DNA of 64,000 bases from Anticarsia gemmatalis. Taxonomy: Eukaryota > Arthropoda > Insecta > Lepidoptera > Erebidae. Both the position numbers and the translations under genes were made by a program. Below the pieces are notes generated by a model that saw only the letters and a program-made list of their open reading frames with translations, did not search any database and had not been told where the DNA came from. Numbering within the stretch: the first letter of the stretch is position 1; each line of letters begins with the position of its first letter. Location: assembly GCF_050436995.1 (NCBI RefSeq), contig NC_134753.1:9672001-9736000 (forward strand). Direction: 5' to 3'. Below, piece after piece: positions 1 through 14,200 of the stretch.

Positions 1-2242
1 AGGTGGTAATGACGATAATAATTCTAAGCAAAAAACAATTAATTGTATCAAGAGAATCCAACAAGTTTGATCTGTGATTGAGGGGAACCCCACCATACTT
101 TTTTTATGTAGCATTGAGTTTTATGAGCATAATAAACAGTTAGCTATTACGACTTCTTTGAGAACGGATAGAATATTACGCGGTTTTTTTTGTGAATCGT
201 TTTTGTTTTTTATTATTTAATAGTAGGTATGTACATACCTGCGATAATCCGCCATGATTTTGTCGCGGCAACACATAGGTATTAAGCATCGAAATCTAAA
301 CTCGACTAAAGAAAATATTTTTAATTTCTTGAGTTTAGGGCCTTGAGAAGGAATATTTAATATTATTTCTAAATTCTAACCGGACATTGACATCAATTAG
401 CCTTTAGCCAGGGTGACCACGATGGCTATGAAATTTCGAAGTAGTTAGGACCTACTGTGAACTTAGTGAAGTTAGTCGGAAAGTCCGAAACTCTTGTTGC
501 CCAAAAACAGGGTTGACTTGCATAAAATGGAGAAACTTCTACAGTTGGACGAAAGAAGCTGCACTTGATGAATTATACCTATTGAAACTGGAAAATTTGC
601 CATAGTTCAGTATTTTAATGCCTGCGACATAGAACTAAGCATATGAATTAATATCTAAGTGATTTATGTTTCAGATTTACATACAATAATAATCAAGTTA
701 TTTCACACGGACTTATATTACAGCAATTATAAAATGTAATTCTCATTTAATTTTATACGATTCTGCAACAAAAGGAGGAACAAAAGGTTACCGATGCCAT
801 TGAAGTAGCTACACTTTCCGATATGCAACACAAATTACGTACATAGGGGTCTATACTTATTGAAGACCAAGGATCTCTTTAATTGCTTTAAAGTCATTAA
901 GGACACTTGAACAATGCAACCATACATGAAGGGATACATTAATAAAACTCCTTTATCATATTTAGTAGATATTTATAAAAATAAAACAACAAATAAAATT
1001 TTAAGGAACATAAAACAATACAGATAAAAAAAATGAATATTTCATCAACATTTTGAAAAAAGAAGTCAAGTTTATAAAATATTTTTTTTAGTTTCGGAAA
1101 ATACGAAAAGACGCGGATGTGTATAATTTCCACAAAGTGCTTAGTGAAAGAATTTCAATGGACATTTAATTTCTACTTATAATTAAACTACAAGTTACTT
1201 ATGTATCTATCACAGTTACACGCCCTATCTTCTACTACAACACTAGCATTAATACTATTTACACATTCATACATATATGTAATCGTCAAAACTTACAAAA
1301 TATACATTTCTACAATCAATACCTGGGTAGGTAACAATTCTTCCCTTACATTGTGATTTACTTTAAACTTCTGAATATAAATAGTATATATTTGTCTTTT
1401 TTTTAGTTTTTACCAGTAAATACATTGACTGACCCTTATAATTTGACTACTCATTTTCAATTTGCACCTAGTCACTCTTACACACAAAAAATATCACCAC
1501 GTTTTAGGTTCGCAAATCACGACAATTTTTGTGAGTTATAATTTAATAAATCGTAATAATATTTTTTCTTTCGATGATCATTCAAACCTACTTAAAACTA
1601 ATGATCACATCTAAACGAATACGATCATACAAAATTATACTATTTCGTTGTAGTTATATTTTAACGCCTGATATCTATCGATAATACTGAGTTTTAAAAC
1701 ATTGCTAGTAATTTTTCAACAGGAGTAAATCATGCTCTTACGTGTTTCTCTTATTTACTTTAATTTGTGAATAAAATCAATTTACACTTTTAAAAGGTCA
1801 AAATGACCTACTTGTTTAAATATTAAATGGCACATGTATGGCCTGTATACAACCACGAGACAATGTTATATTCTAAAAAAAAATATTGACATAATGTTTA
1901 TACATTGCCAGCAGCTATTTATACTATTCTAACTCATAAAACTGAACTTTACAGTAGAAGCGTTTAAAGTGAAAACTTTAATAACTTTGGTAATGAAAAT
2001 CACGTTAGCTTTAAATAAGATTTGTAACTGCGTTATTTTTCATATTTCTTCGTGCTTTATTATGGAGTATGAAACAACACATTTTAGGCAATTTGGCATA
2101 AAGAAACGATTTTACTAAAGCCTAGCGTAGTGTAAATAGCTGAAGTCGATATTATTGTTCGTCATCTCTACCTTATTCAGAAACAAAGTGTCTGTACATA
2201 CACAACTACAATAAATTACAATACAACTAATTACGCTATAAT
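1..2242. other. Downstream flank and 3' UTR of the Tret1-like gene; no other gene seen
   Basis: This AT-rich stretch lies beyond the stop codon of the minus-strand transporter. Its reading frames are short and low in complexity, and none resembles a protein. Part of it must be the transporter 3' UTR. A minus-strand AATAAA, seen on the plus strand as TTTATT at 2056-2061, lies about 180 bases past the stop and is a plausible polyadenylation signal. No repeat family was recognised here. Confidence 0.6.
2056..2061 (-). terminator. Candidate polyadenylation signal of the Tret1-like gene
   Basis: AATAAA on the minus strand, about 180 bases past the stop codon at 2243-2245. Position and motif fit a poly(A) signal, but in AT-rich DNA this hexamer is common and no transcript evidence is available. 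Confidence 0.35.
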
Positions 2243-5200
2243 CTACAATACTGTCTGCATGTTGACTGTTTCTACCTTCTGGTCCTTGTTAGATCTGAAG
2301 AACTGTTCTATTTCAGCGAGTGACTTGCCCTTAGTCTCTGGCACCATGAACAACACGAAGAAGAACGCGATCGCACAGAAACACGAGTACATCCAGAATG
2401 TTCCCGCTGATGTTAATACCTCCTGAAAACAAGATACATAATAACAATTAGATAATGTAAGAGTACCTTCTAAGTTATCGATTAATTTCTGATGTGCAGT
2501 CTACAATTTGCCAATAAGAAATATGTAGACGGGATATACCAAAAGATACTTTAATAATGTGTTTCCGGCACGCTACGAAATATATGGTAAAAAAATACAC
2601 GTATGGCCTTTTCACACTAGAAGACAACAACCAGGAAACGAACTAGAGCCCGACTCTTGATATTGTCAGAAGTAACATAAAATATTATAGAATTCGAGAA
2701 AATAATGAACATACTATGTCGAAAAAGTTATAAAGGCATTTGGCAAAATCCAGAACAGATGGTCAACTGGGACCGCGGGCCAAATAATTTGCGGTCCCAG
2801 TCGCCGGAAGCCTCCAAAAGACAGCAGCTTATAGCTGACGCGTAACTAAATACGAAAAGGCGTATTGATGAAAGATATCTTATAAATCTTAATAGTTTAA
2901 TGAACCTTTAGAAACTGATTGCTTAATACTAGATATTACAAAACACAAACAGAAGTGTCTATTGCTAACCATCATCCAATGTCACACTATAATCTTGTAT
3001 TTATTTATAAGATAGATGACAGGAAATATCTGTTATTTATTTCCGTAATTTGTGTTACTGACACTAACTTATCGTATTATAAATTATTATTTATAGCACT
3101 ATAGAGCTTATTTTTTGCTACCAAACCTTGGACCCTCATAGAGTATCGAAATATTGTGTAAAAATAATTTATTTTACTTTGCTAAGAAAACCTAATAAAA
3201 TACGTAAATAGGGTATTTAAATACATTCGTAATAACATAACAAGCGTAATAAATCCAGTTTTTATAATTATATTCAATAGGTAGAGATATCTGGTGCATG
3301 CAACGTCTGTAGGTATATTAGAATTATTATTTACTCGTGGCAGATTCGAGCATAGAAACGTGCATGACTTAAAATTATCATAATGCATGAATATGTATTA
3401 AATACTGATTTAAAATCATTGTCAAGTCAATTAAATTAGTCATTTGCGTATATAAGAGCATATTATGTCGAGCAATATGGCAGTCTAGAAATCCAAATTA
3501 TATTTCTTTATCTGATTGATATACGTCCTAGGTCAATTAGTAGCAATATCATTAATTAATGGTTAGGGGCGTAGTAATCGTAACCGGTGGTACTATATGT
3601 CAAGATGGATGAGAACGAAGCAAGGGAAATACGTAAGGATCGTACTGAGTAGAGTTCTCTGCAGCTCAATTCTTTATTACTATCCGACTACCGACAACCG
3701 ACCTGAAACCATCGAGAAATTTTGAATGAACATCTAGTCAGCGCCTCTAACGGGCGTCGTAGAAACTTTTTTGGCAGTACATTCTAAATGTCAAATGTCG
3801 ATAGCTAGCCGGTTGTCGGTAGTCGATAGTGGTAGAGAATCGAGGTACTGGTGTCTGTCTACCCCCATGAGAAGATGGCGTAATTTTATGTATGTTTATA
3901 ATAAAATAGTCTGTTTATACTTACATCGAGTATGTGATACGACTTGATGACAGAGAACATAGACATGAGGTTGACGGCACTGGCCATCGCTGACAACTGT
4001 GAGCGATAGTGCGCCGGGAACAGTTCACCCAACAACAGGAATGGTAGACCACCGAACCCGAGGGAGAATCCCAACATGAACACCACCAAACTTGCGATGG
4101 GTAAGTACCTGGAAAGAGTATAGTAATTAGTACCTCATTATTCTGGCTGATTGCTTCAAATAAATATTTTCTTTTCTCGGACTCCCAAACTCACAGAAAC
4201 CTATCCTATCCAATAGTACGAGTATATTAGAGATTTTTCAGGGTAAATAGAATATATATAACTTATTACCTACTGTTTTATGGAATCCTAATCCTCCGAA
4301 TATTTTTGAATTCTTTACAGATATAATCTAAGCTTATGATCTTAAAACCTTTATTTTGTGTGTTCTAAGCACACAAAAAAATTTAACCCCAAAGAAATAT
4401 TGACGAGGGTTTCTGTAAAACATGATTTGCAAATATTGTGAAAATGGTAAAAGTAGGCTCATATTAGCGTATATTTGTAAATGTCTAAACTAAGTACGTA
4501 ACTAACTTAACACTTCCTTATTTAGCAATGAAAGTCATAAGAGACGAGATATAATCACTATTGGCAAATATTTGAGAAATCGCAATATCGAACGTAGATG
4601 TTTATTAGCATACAATGCCTTTGTGATATCTTATGAAATCTATATCATTCACAACTGTGTTGATATCGTTTAACTGAACTGACCCTGAAACTAGCCACGA
4701 CAGAGATGAATCTAAACTACAACTAATCACGATTTGTAACATTTTCTGTCATTTCCGAATCATTCAATAAATTTTTGCAAGTATGAACATTTTTCTCGCT
4801 ACAGTTACGAGGATGAGAAATTGGTTAGTAATTTAATAAAACTGCAACTACTGTTCTATAAAGAGATGTACAAGTTAAGATTAAAGATAATTCAGGGTGC
4901 TAGTGTTGTTTGTTGTGTATAATACAACTATGTAGATTCAAAATCGAGAAAATACCAGCTATTAGTTGCTATAAATGCAATTCTTACCCGAGCCAAGGTG
5001 ACTCCTTGAGATGGAAGTAGAAGGCGGCTCCCATGGAACCCATAGACAAGCACATGATTGCTGCAGAGATGAGCAACAGAGGTCTTCTCCCAGCGCGGTC
5101 TACTAACAGCGTAGATACTCCATTACTCAAAAGTTGAACTACACCCACTATAATTGTCGCTGTCATCGCATCTAACGTGCTGCCTGAAATATAATAAACA

Positions 5201-8200
5201 AGTATAGCATTAAAAAAGGCAAACCTGTTTTGCTCAAAAATTTGTAAACCGGTAAAACAAATCAAAATTTAGTTTTTTGATATTTAATCAACTTGTTTTG
5301 ATGAATAACGAACCGTGCAATTTCAAATAATGCTAAACCTTCCTCAATAATTCAAACAGTCCAAAAAACCAAATTACCAGCATTTCTGAAGATCTCAACA
5401 GTGAAGAAGATGACAGCATCAATACCGCTGTACTGTTGGAACAAGAGCAGAGCAAACCCGATGATCATCGGCTTATACACAACCGGTGAGAAGAACACCT
5501 TGCGGGTGAACAGACTCGGTGGAGCCTCCGCCTTTTCTGCCTTCCTAAAATTAAAATATCAATATTATAATGTAGTATTAATTTTTATTTCAGATTGTCC
5601 GAGCGCTGCTATCTGTGGCATTCACACCAAATGTCGGACAAAAAATGTTATCTAATTTGTTCCTCATACGTCCTTATTTAATTTAAACATGTCACGTATT
5701 TAGCAATATGTTAATATTGTTTCGGAAACTGTCTCGTCAATCCCATTGATGGCGTTATCCTTCCGCCACCGACCTTACAGTAAGCACATGTGCAACGGTA
5801 GTTATTAAATAGATTGCCAAGCCGTTCACCTCCTACAAGGTAACACTTATAAATCAAACAATCTTTATAAGGAATCTAGCCTTAGTGACATCTCTTTTTA
5901 AATCTGTTTATGTTTTGTAGATTATTTACTACCGAGACTGTTTAAAAATGTAGTGAGTAAACTTGACATTTTTATCGGCAAGTATTCGACATTTCGGTAC
6001 CATTGCAGACTAATCAATTTATTGTTCTAGACTGTGAAAACACGTGCCCACGCGCACGTTATTTCAATTGTAATTGGTAACTGAATTAACAAAATACTGT
6101 ATTCAATTGAATATAATAGTGTTTTGCTCTCTTCGCCCAAAACTAACGCCTACTGAAAGTTCACTAAACAATTATTAGGAACACGCGCCTATGTGGACAA
6201 TGACCATATAAGGAGAACTAGAGCTTATATATTTTGGCAGAGGCACTCTTCCTACTAATGAAATTGCCCTACATCCTATGCGGAAATACTTTGATGACTT
6301 GACAATGGCCATCGCATAAATCGCACATTAAAGGCTGAATTGGCCATCCGCAATGTCTTTTTAAACAAACGGCTTACTTAAACCTGATTTACAACCACAC
6401 AAATTTTTATCGACCTTCTTCGCCTTACAATTGAGGAGACAAAATGGCTGTGACCTACAAAACCTTTTGATCGTAAGCCCACACTATTTATAAAGTCAGG
6501 GATATAGTAACAACTTGTCAGCCCTTTCCTTGAACATGATTCATATTCACAGCATCCGTCGAACCAGTTACTATATAGGAGACTGTTCTAATCACGTTTT
6601 ATATTGCTCTAAATAAAAAAATAAGGTGGCCACTTAACATTATTCCAAACACGAAATATTGTAACGCGACTATGAATTGTGGCAAGTGTTGCATGTTTCC
6701 GAACGGCGTACCTTCTAGCCTTCCAGCGCCCTGCTAGTCGCCAAGTGTCGGTTAAAGTGAAACATGCATGAGGTTTGAAATAATGGTATGTGGCCATATT
6801 TGACCCAGATACCTTACGTACTATGATAGAAATTTGTCATTTAAATTACTTACTCATTGTTATCTTCCTTGACAGTGGCGGTTGCTCGAGCAGATAAATG
6901 CAACCATTTGATAGATTCTGATGCATCCAACCCCTTCGATTGTAGCCACACGGGAGATTCAGGCAGAGGTAGAAGTACCACGAACAAGGCCACTGAAAAT
7001 AATATCCATACATGAAGTCACTCAATGAGGCAAGAAGTATTTTGTTTAAAGAATTTTTGCATTGCTTCATATCAACTTGTTTAGTAAAAAATAAAAGGCA
7101 TTTAAAATTGATGAATTGTTTTCAATTTAAGCATGTACATCTTTTCACAAAAACAGTAATTTTCTGGCAGTATTCTAAAGCACGTCTAACAATAAAATTG
7201 TTATGATACTGTATACCTACAATAGTAAGTCGTATTCGTTCACGTGTAGACAAAAAGTAGGCGAAAATAATAGTGCATTAGAATGCTCGTGAGCAGCAAA
7301 AAATAGTTAAGTGCGAACCACCAATTATTGTTACCAAATAATAAATTGTCATCGAAAATTATGTCGATCTCATATTGTTTATTAAGAAGTGAAAAAATAA
7401 TAAAAGGAAAAATCGTTTGATCACGTCGAATAATCTTTGCAGAATCAGGAAGAATTGAGACCCAAGTTGGTTTTTAATTACATTTGGTTGCTCTAAGCAA
7501 TCCAATAAATCTAAAAAGATATGTTATAGATACAACATGAATATAATATATTACTCACCACAGAAAACGGCGGATAAGAAGGCGAGGTACCTCCAGTAGA
7601 GCCAGTTCCCGGCGACGTATGATATCAGGATGCCCAGTGACATGGACAATGTCGGTAGCGAACCCAAGCGCCCACGAATTTCAGGGTCACAACACTCGCT
7701 CACCTTTAAAATAAAATAGAGGGTTAAATTTCACCCATACACAGCCAATACTGAAATTAATATCTACGAATTCAACTGAATAATGCAACAAATAAATCAG
7801 GTGATATAATTGACGCTCTACTTCGTTAAATCCACGATACACAATAAAATCCTAGTGAATAATTACGTTAATTCAGACATTTTGCTGTGCGTTAAATTTT
7901 ATGTCTCCAAATTATAAATATCGAACCCTAATTTACGTTAATAGTACATGATGAATGGGATTCTTATATTCAAGAACGAGCAAGAAAAAATTCCCTAAGA
8001 AGGTAATGAACTGAACGAATAATTTGTCATTATTGTGAAAATACAACAAACCATTTTTTTTATAATTATCTGGGATGATAATATGCAGTTACAATTTTAG
8101 AACAAGACCATTTGTAGTACAATAATGAGCCACTATCCGAGGTCAAATGAATGGACAGGTTGACTGAAGACTTACAAAGACTCGTTATGTTATTGTTACA

Positions 8201-11200
8201 TCTGATAAATGCGCTCAACTTATCACTAATAAGTTTGATACAATTAATTACAGAAATGTTTCCGCTTGTTTCATGCTTAAACGAATCCGCGTCATTTATA
8301 ATTGAACGCAGACAACTTATTGCAACCGTGTTTATGCGATTCCACAACCAGGAAGCGTTATTTCATTGTTTAGTAAGTACCTGTGTGATATATATAATTT
8401 AGTGCAATCTGTAACCCAGAAGACCATTTGCATATGGATTCACTTACTTTTAATTGCTCGTCTAAAGAGTTAATAGCCTCTGGACTACAGTCCAATAGTC
8501 GAGACGTTCATGGTCAGTTATACTTACAGAAAAGTACGATCAGACAGATCAGTAAACTTTTATTTTTATTTTAACTGACAGTGTCTGATTCAGATCTTGT
8601 CAAGTTACATTACACCTACTTGCTTCATTTTGAAACTACGGACCACTTTGCTTGAAAATTTTAATTTGTCCACTAATCATGTACCCAAATGATTGTTTTG
8701 CAATTGCTAGTTTGCCAATAGTTCTATGTATTAGGTACAGGTTATAAATGTTGGAATGTATCGGATATTGGGAGCAAAACGGATACTTAATACTTGCCGG
8801 AGTCATTTGATATTGCACATATCGTGTCAATCAACATCATATGCGATATCATAATTTAAGAAATTCTTAGTTCAGAAACAGAAGTGTGCATTGCCGATTG
8901 TTGTCAACTAAGGTAGATAGTTCGAAATCTTTAATACTTACATATACTTGAGCAGTAGCCAACACGAAGCCAACTCCGACACCAGTGATCATTCTGCCGA
9001 GCAGTAGCAGTGGGTAATATTTGGCGAATCCGAGGATCAGCCAGGAGGCCACCCATATTGGTGACGTCAACTGTAGTGTCCGCTTACGACCTGCACGTTG
9101 CATCAAAGCTCCGGAGAGCATACTTCCCAAAAACGCACCCAACGGTGGAATTGCACCTAAAAATTAATTAGATATTAACTTCAATGCTTCTATCTGAATT
9201 AAAACAGAGAGATACAAAGGATATTATATCTTATTTGTATAGGAAGGACTAACAACTCTAGCGATTATCAACTACAGATAACCCTTTACGATCCTAAATG
9301 AGAATGAAGCAACAATAAATAAACTTGTATGTATATTATACTCCATAGGCAAAGCATATCCTTCACCTGTAATCTTTATATTTCAGGCTTATTGCCTAAA
9401 AGCACGTGAGCATTCATGAGGTCAAAGCAATTTATATTATAAAGAAAAGCATCACATTTTTTAAGCAAACCTTGACCACACAAATGCCGATATATTTATT
9501 ACAATTACACCTTGAACTTCGCAAACATCAGTTTGAATTGTATCTAAAATTAGCAGCATTTCAGTTAAAACTAATTCATTTTGCAGATATTATTATCTTG
9601 TCAATGTCATAAGTACGTAAAATAATATTTGTACAGTAATTTTTACTTAAATATGTATGTCCAAGATATTTATTGGTTTGTACAAAACATTATTGCATGA
9701 CAATACATGAAGCATGATCATTTTGACCTGAAAACTTATTTTCATTGTTACCTGTGATATATCACCCATATTTATGTTGTATATTTACTTGTATACCTAA
9801 ACACGTGCGTAATCTTGCACATACAAACAATTTGCTTAAGCTGTTAACTAAATTAAATTGTCATCCCACAATGACATGACACAACTGATTTAACGCCTCT
9901 GCACAATTTAACTTCCGTGCAAATCGAAAGAATACCGGCCTACGTTATTATAGAATAAAAAATACATTGCATTTATCTATAAATAGACTTTAGTGACCTC
10001 GATGCAACCATTCGGTATTCTTTATAAACAAATGCTATTTATACATACATTTATTTTATTACGTAATCAAAAATTCGTTAGATATCACTTGTTGTAAATT
10101 ACATGTCTCCAAAATTCAGTCGAGTCCAAAAAACCCTTCAACCCATTTACATACAATAAACGTGTAAAAATAAATTAAAAGTATATTACCTATCCATGAC
10201 TTCTGCTCACTGCTCTGGATAATTTCAGGATCGACGTCTTCAATGGAGGGGATCGCAGAAGCCGAATAACCCCTCACCAGGCCGATGATTAGGAATGACA
10301 GAGACGCTCCAAATGTCAGCCATAACTGTAAAATAGATAATCGGTCAGTTTAAATGATTTAGACAAAGGTCATTCGTATGTGGCTCTAGGTTTCACTTCA
10401 ATCTAGTTGTTACCTCTGAACAATAATTGCAGGTTTCTCCACCTACGGATAGACTATTTGATATATCAATTCAGTGAAAATATTTTTTCTGTCAATTTAA
10501 AACTTGTTCAGCTAATTAGTACTTATTCAGAGTTAATAAAACCGGCTATTATGACACGATGATAATTTGCATTAAAAATAAAAGGGCATTATTTTTAATT
10601 CAAATTATGATTAAATACATCAATACTGCAGCTAATTATTGTAGTGTACAAATTCATATGACAATCCGTGTGGTCTTCCTTTGAAACTATACAAACATAA
10701 TGACATAGCAACATAGAGAATAGGTAAATTGTGTGGTTTCAAAGCTCGCAACAGCTTGTTCTACCATAATACATACAATCGATGTGTTGGGTAACTTACG
10801 TGAACAAGACAGTATTACAAACTTTATCACATGTGAAGTAACTACATTTTGTTGTTTTGTCATCGGTAAAATAATACCTCGAGTAAACTAACAGTGCTCT
10901 ATGTAAACAATAATATACTTACATATAAATTATTATATGTGCATAACTATTTCATAATGTATATTAGCAATTAAAGAGATAAAATAGTCCTGTATGGCAA
11001 GATGCATGGATTTGAATGAAGAAGAGGAAGTTTGTAATGATTGTGCCAAGTGGGGTTCTCTGTTCTCTGCCTACCCCTATAGGGATAGGCGTAATTTGAT
11101 GTGTGTATGTATATATGCATTAGAGAGGTTAATTAATTAAGTGTATTACTATGCGTGATGATGAATCTATTCTGTTAGTTGAACTGACATTACACCGAGT

Positions 11201-14200
11201 GAAGTGAGTTCGATTCTCAGATAGACTTATTTTTAATGATATGTGTGAATTTTCCGGATTTCATTGTCAATTTGCGTAAGTATTGTAATGATCTGTGGTT
11301 ATACCTAGTATTATAAAAGATACGAGAGTCACTAGTACACCAGCTCCATATTTCGTTTTTAAACATTGTGTCGTAGGTTGTAGCAAAAATTAATAATAAA
11401 ATAACCATTCATGTTTTGTTGATATAAATATTATAAGGTGAAGGTTTCATGAAAGAAGCGTGATTTTTTTATTTATACACAATTTGCAAATGTAATTTAC
11501 TTATGGAAACAAATAACATTAGCGAATTAGCGATATCGAATTGGAATGAAAACCGGCCACAACACATTTGGGTATCAGCATTGGAGGATGGCTATCAGTA
11601 TTGAACTAATTCTACACAATAACACCAAACGCACCGCAACCATTGGCAGGGCTGATCAGAATAATGACTGACAAATTACTTGTTTAATAAATTGATCAAT
11701 TTGCCATTCATGTCGCTATTTTAGTATTATATACAATTGGGTGCACCTACCGGTGGCGTGACCGACGGAAGAGAACTATCACGTCGCGACATTGCAGGTT
11801 TAAAGTGATTCACGTGCGTGCTGACAATTGGTTCATTCACGTGTCACGCGTCCTGGTTCCAGGGCTTTAGACCCCTCTCCCGATATTTAGATTTATGGAA
11901 AAGTTTTGAATTAAATTTATCTCCAAAGTAATATTTTTGTATTTAAAAAGACAATTCCCGCACAATAAATAAATAAATTAATATTATTGGACAACTCACA
12001 CACGGTCATTTGATGCCAAACTAAGCGAAGCTTGTACTATAAAAACTAAATTATACTTCTATAGATTATTTCTAAATATATACTTGTATAGATAAATTGA
12101 CAACCAGGCTCAGAACAAAATACTCGTGCTCATCACACAAAGATTTGCCCCAGGTAGGATTCGAACCTACCACACGCGGCGCTACGGTTGTTGCGGCGAG
12201 GTAACCGCTTAAACCACTGCGCCAAACGTGCAGTTAATATAAAGTAAATGAATAAGTAAACTAATGGATTATGTTTTCCAAAATAGGATGCAATTAGTAA
12301 ACGCTAGCGATCACATGACGAACTATCAAAGGTTGCAATCACAACGTTGGATATAAGATAGATTGCATATTGTAATTTTCCACGAACTAGGCTTATAATT
12401 ATGTATACGAATCTGCATCAGGCGTTCACCTTTTGGTATTTTACAGTTGTTTCAACTTTTGAACTGTATAAAAACATTGATTTCAGTTCCCTTAATCATA
12501 TATTTTTTCAATTAAAGCTTAGTTGCTGATAATAATATAGAGATCATCTTGTATATTTAAGTGTAAAAAACCGTCACGTTTGTAATTTAAATTATTATAA
12601 TTGTAGTTGGTTAGTAATCGTGAGCGACTGGGCTCTTTGCACTTCAAGTTGCGAAACGTACTCGTGCTTGCAGGCAGAGTGTACTCAAGGCTCCCCTAAC
12701 GAATCATGTGATGCTTGCTGCTTGCATAAATCACAAAAATGTTAACCGACCTTTTCTGTGACCTATTCACTTAATTTAAACTGACCTCAATAGTTTAACA
12801 TTGTTTTAGAAAATGTCAATATAACACTAATTAATTACGCTGTTTGAATATAGCATTATTTTTAAAAATTTATTAAAGTTTAAATACTTTTAAAATGTCT
12901 CAGAACGTCTTTTTCATGTCGTGTGTACCCTTTTTTCTATACTTAAAAAAACATTGATGGAGCACAATTTCCACGTCTTACCAAGCTCTAATTAAGGTTT
13001 CTGTTAGAAATAAAATCAGTTGGCATAGCGGTGAGTATGATGATTCAGAGAAAATTAATTATATTAGCAGTACCGGTAAAACTATTCCAAATATGTGTTA
13101 AACTAATATATGTACTAGTTTACTTTTCTAATTGTTTTATTGTTCACGACAGTTTCAGCATAGCACATGACAAATAACTTTCAATAATCTTCGATTTGCA
13201 TCATGGTGTCAAAGTAAATAAGCCGCTGATTATCACTATATATTTACTTTACATAAAAGTCTATGTAACATTTGCATGTGATTGTTCTACGTGAGTAACT
13301 GGTTGGGGTGATTGGTCTGACTTGATTGTGTTTGTTGACCTGCCAATCACCCGTCGTCCTGTGCGAGCGTAATGATTCATTACGCCAGTCACTTGTCTCA
13401 CAATATTTTGGTTCTTTAGAAGAAATTACCTTTAGGTATGTACTATAATCACAAGCAATTACACGCACTATCGTTTTATGTTCTGATTTAATGGTGTTTC
13501 TATGGGAGATTATGCAATCAAATTAACCTAACGGTATTACCTTTGTACAGCATTGAACTCAGTATAAAGCGGAAATACACGAAACACGATAACTTTTAGA
13601 ACAAATACTTTCATATAGTTCACGAGACATGATAACTTTTAGAACATATTATTTAAATTCGATACCCATAGTAACTACTTAGAATTATCTACTTATCTAC
13701 TTTCTCTGAATGAAGATGAGCCCAAATCAATTATTTGTTATCTAAACACAACAGCTCTATCTGTGTGGCAGCTATCTAAAATCTGCAATTGATTATTATC
13801 AAATCATGCGAGGAGTTGATGATATATACAGATACATCATTAGGCACATAACAGCACGTCGCCGCACAATCGTCCGCGGCTGTATTTCGCGATTTCGTGC
13901 CAAACGTGACAACTCACGTGACCTAACGTACCGCTCTCTGACTAAGGTTACTGAACATATGAGACTATATTCTAAGCTTAGGTATATTAGCTAGTGTACC
14001 TTACTACCAAAGATCGTGCGAATACATACGCTTTAGGATTTAAAAAATAATTGTAATTTTATCTTATGTATAAAAATGCTTTTATTAACAAATGATAAAA
14101 AAAAACATTTTAAATACAATCTCATGAAACTCGAAACAATGGAAACCAAGTAATCTAACATTTAATTTTCTCGATGACAGACATATCTACAATCATCTTA

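Noticed and set aside
12146..12228. Possible functional tRNA gene on the minus strand (box A and box B present)
   Set aside because: The head does not form a normal cloverleaf, and it continues into a SINE body and an AT-rich tail, so it is a tRNA-derived SINE.
13368..13384. Perfect 17-base palindrome CGTAATGATTCATTACG
   Set aside because: It is short and isolated, with no sign of a larger inverted-repeat element; it may be chance or a minor binding site.
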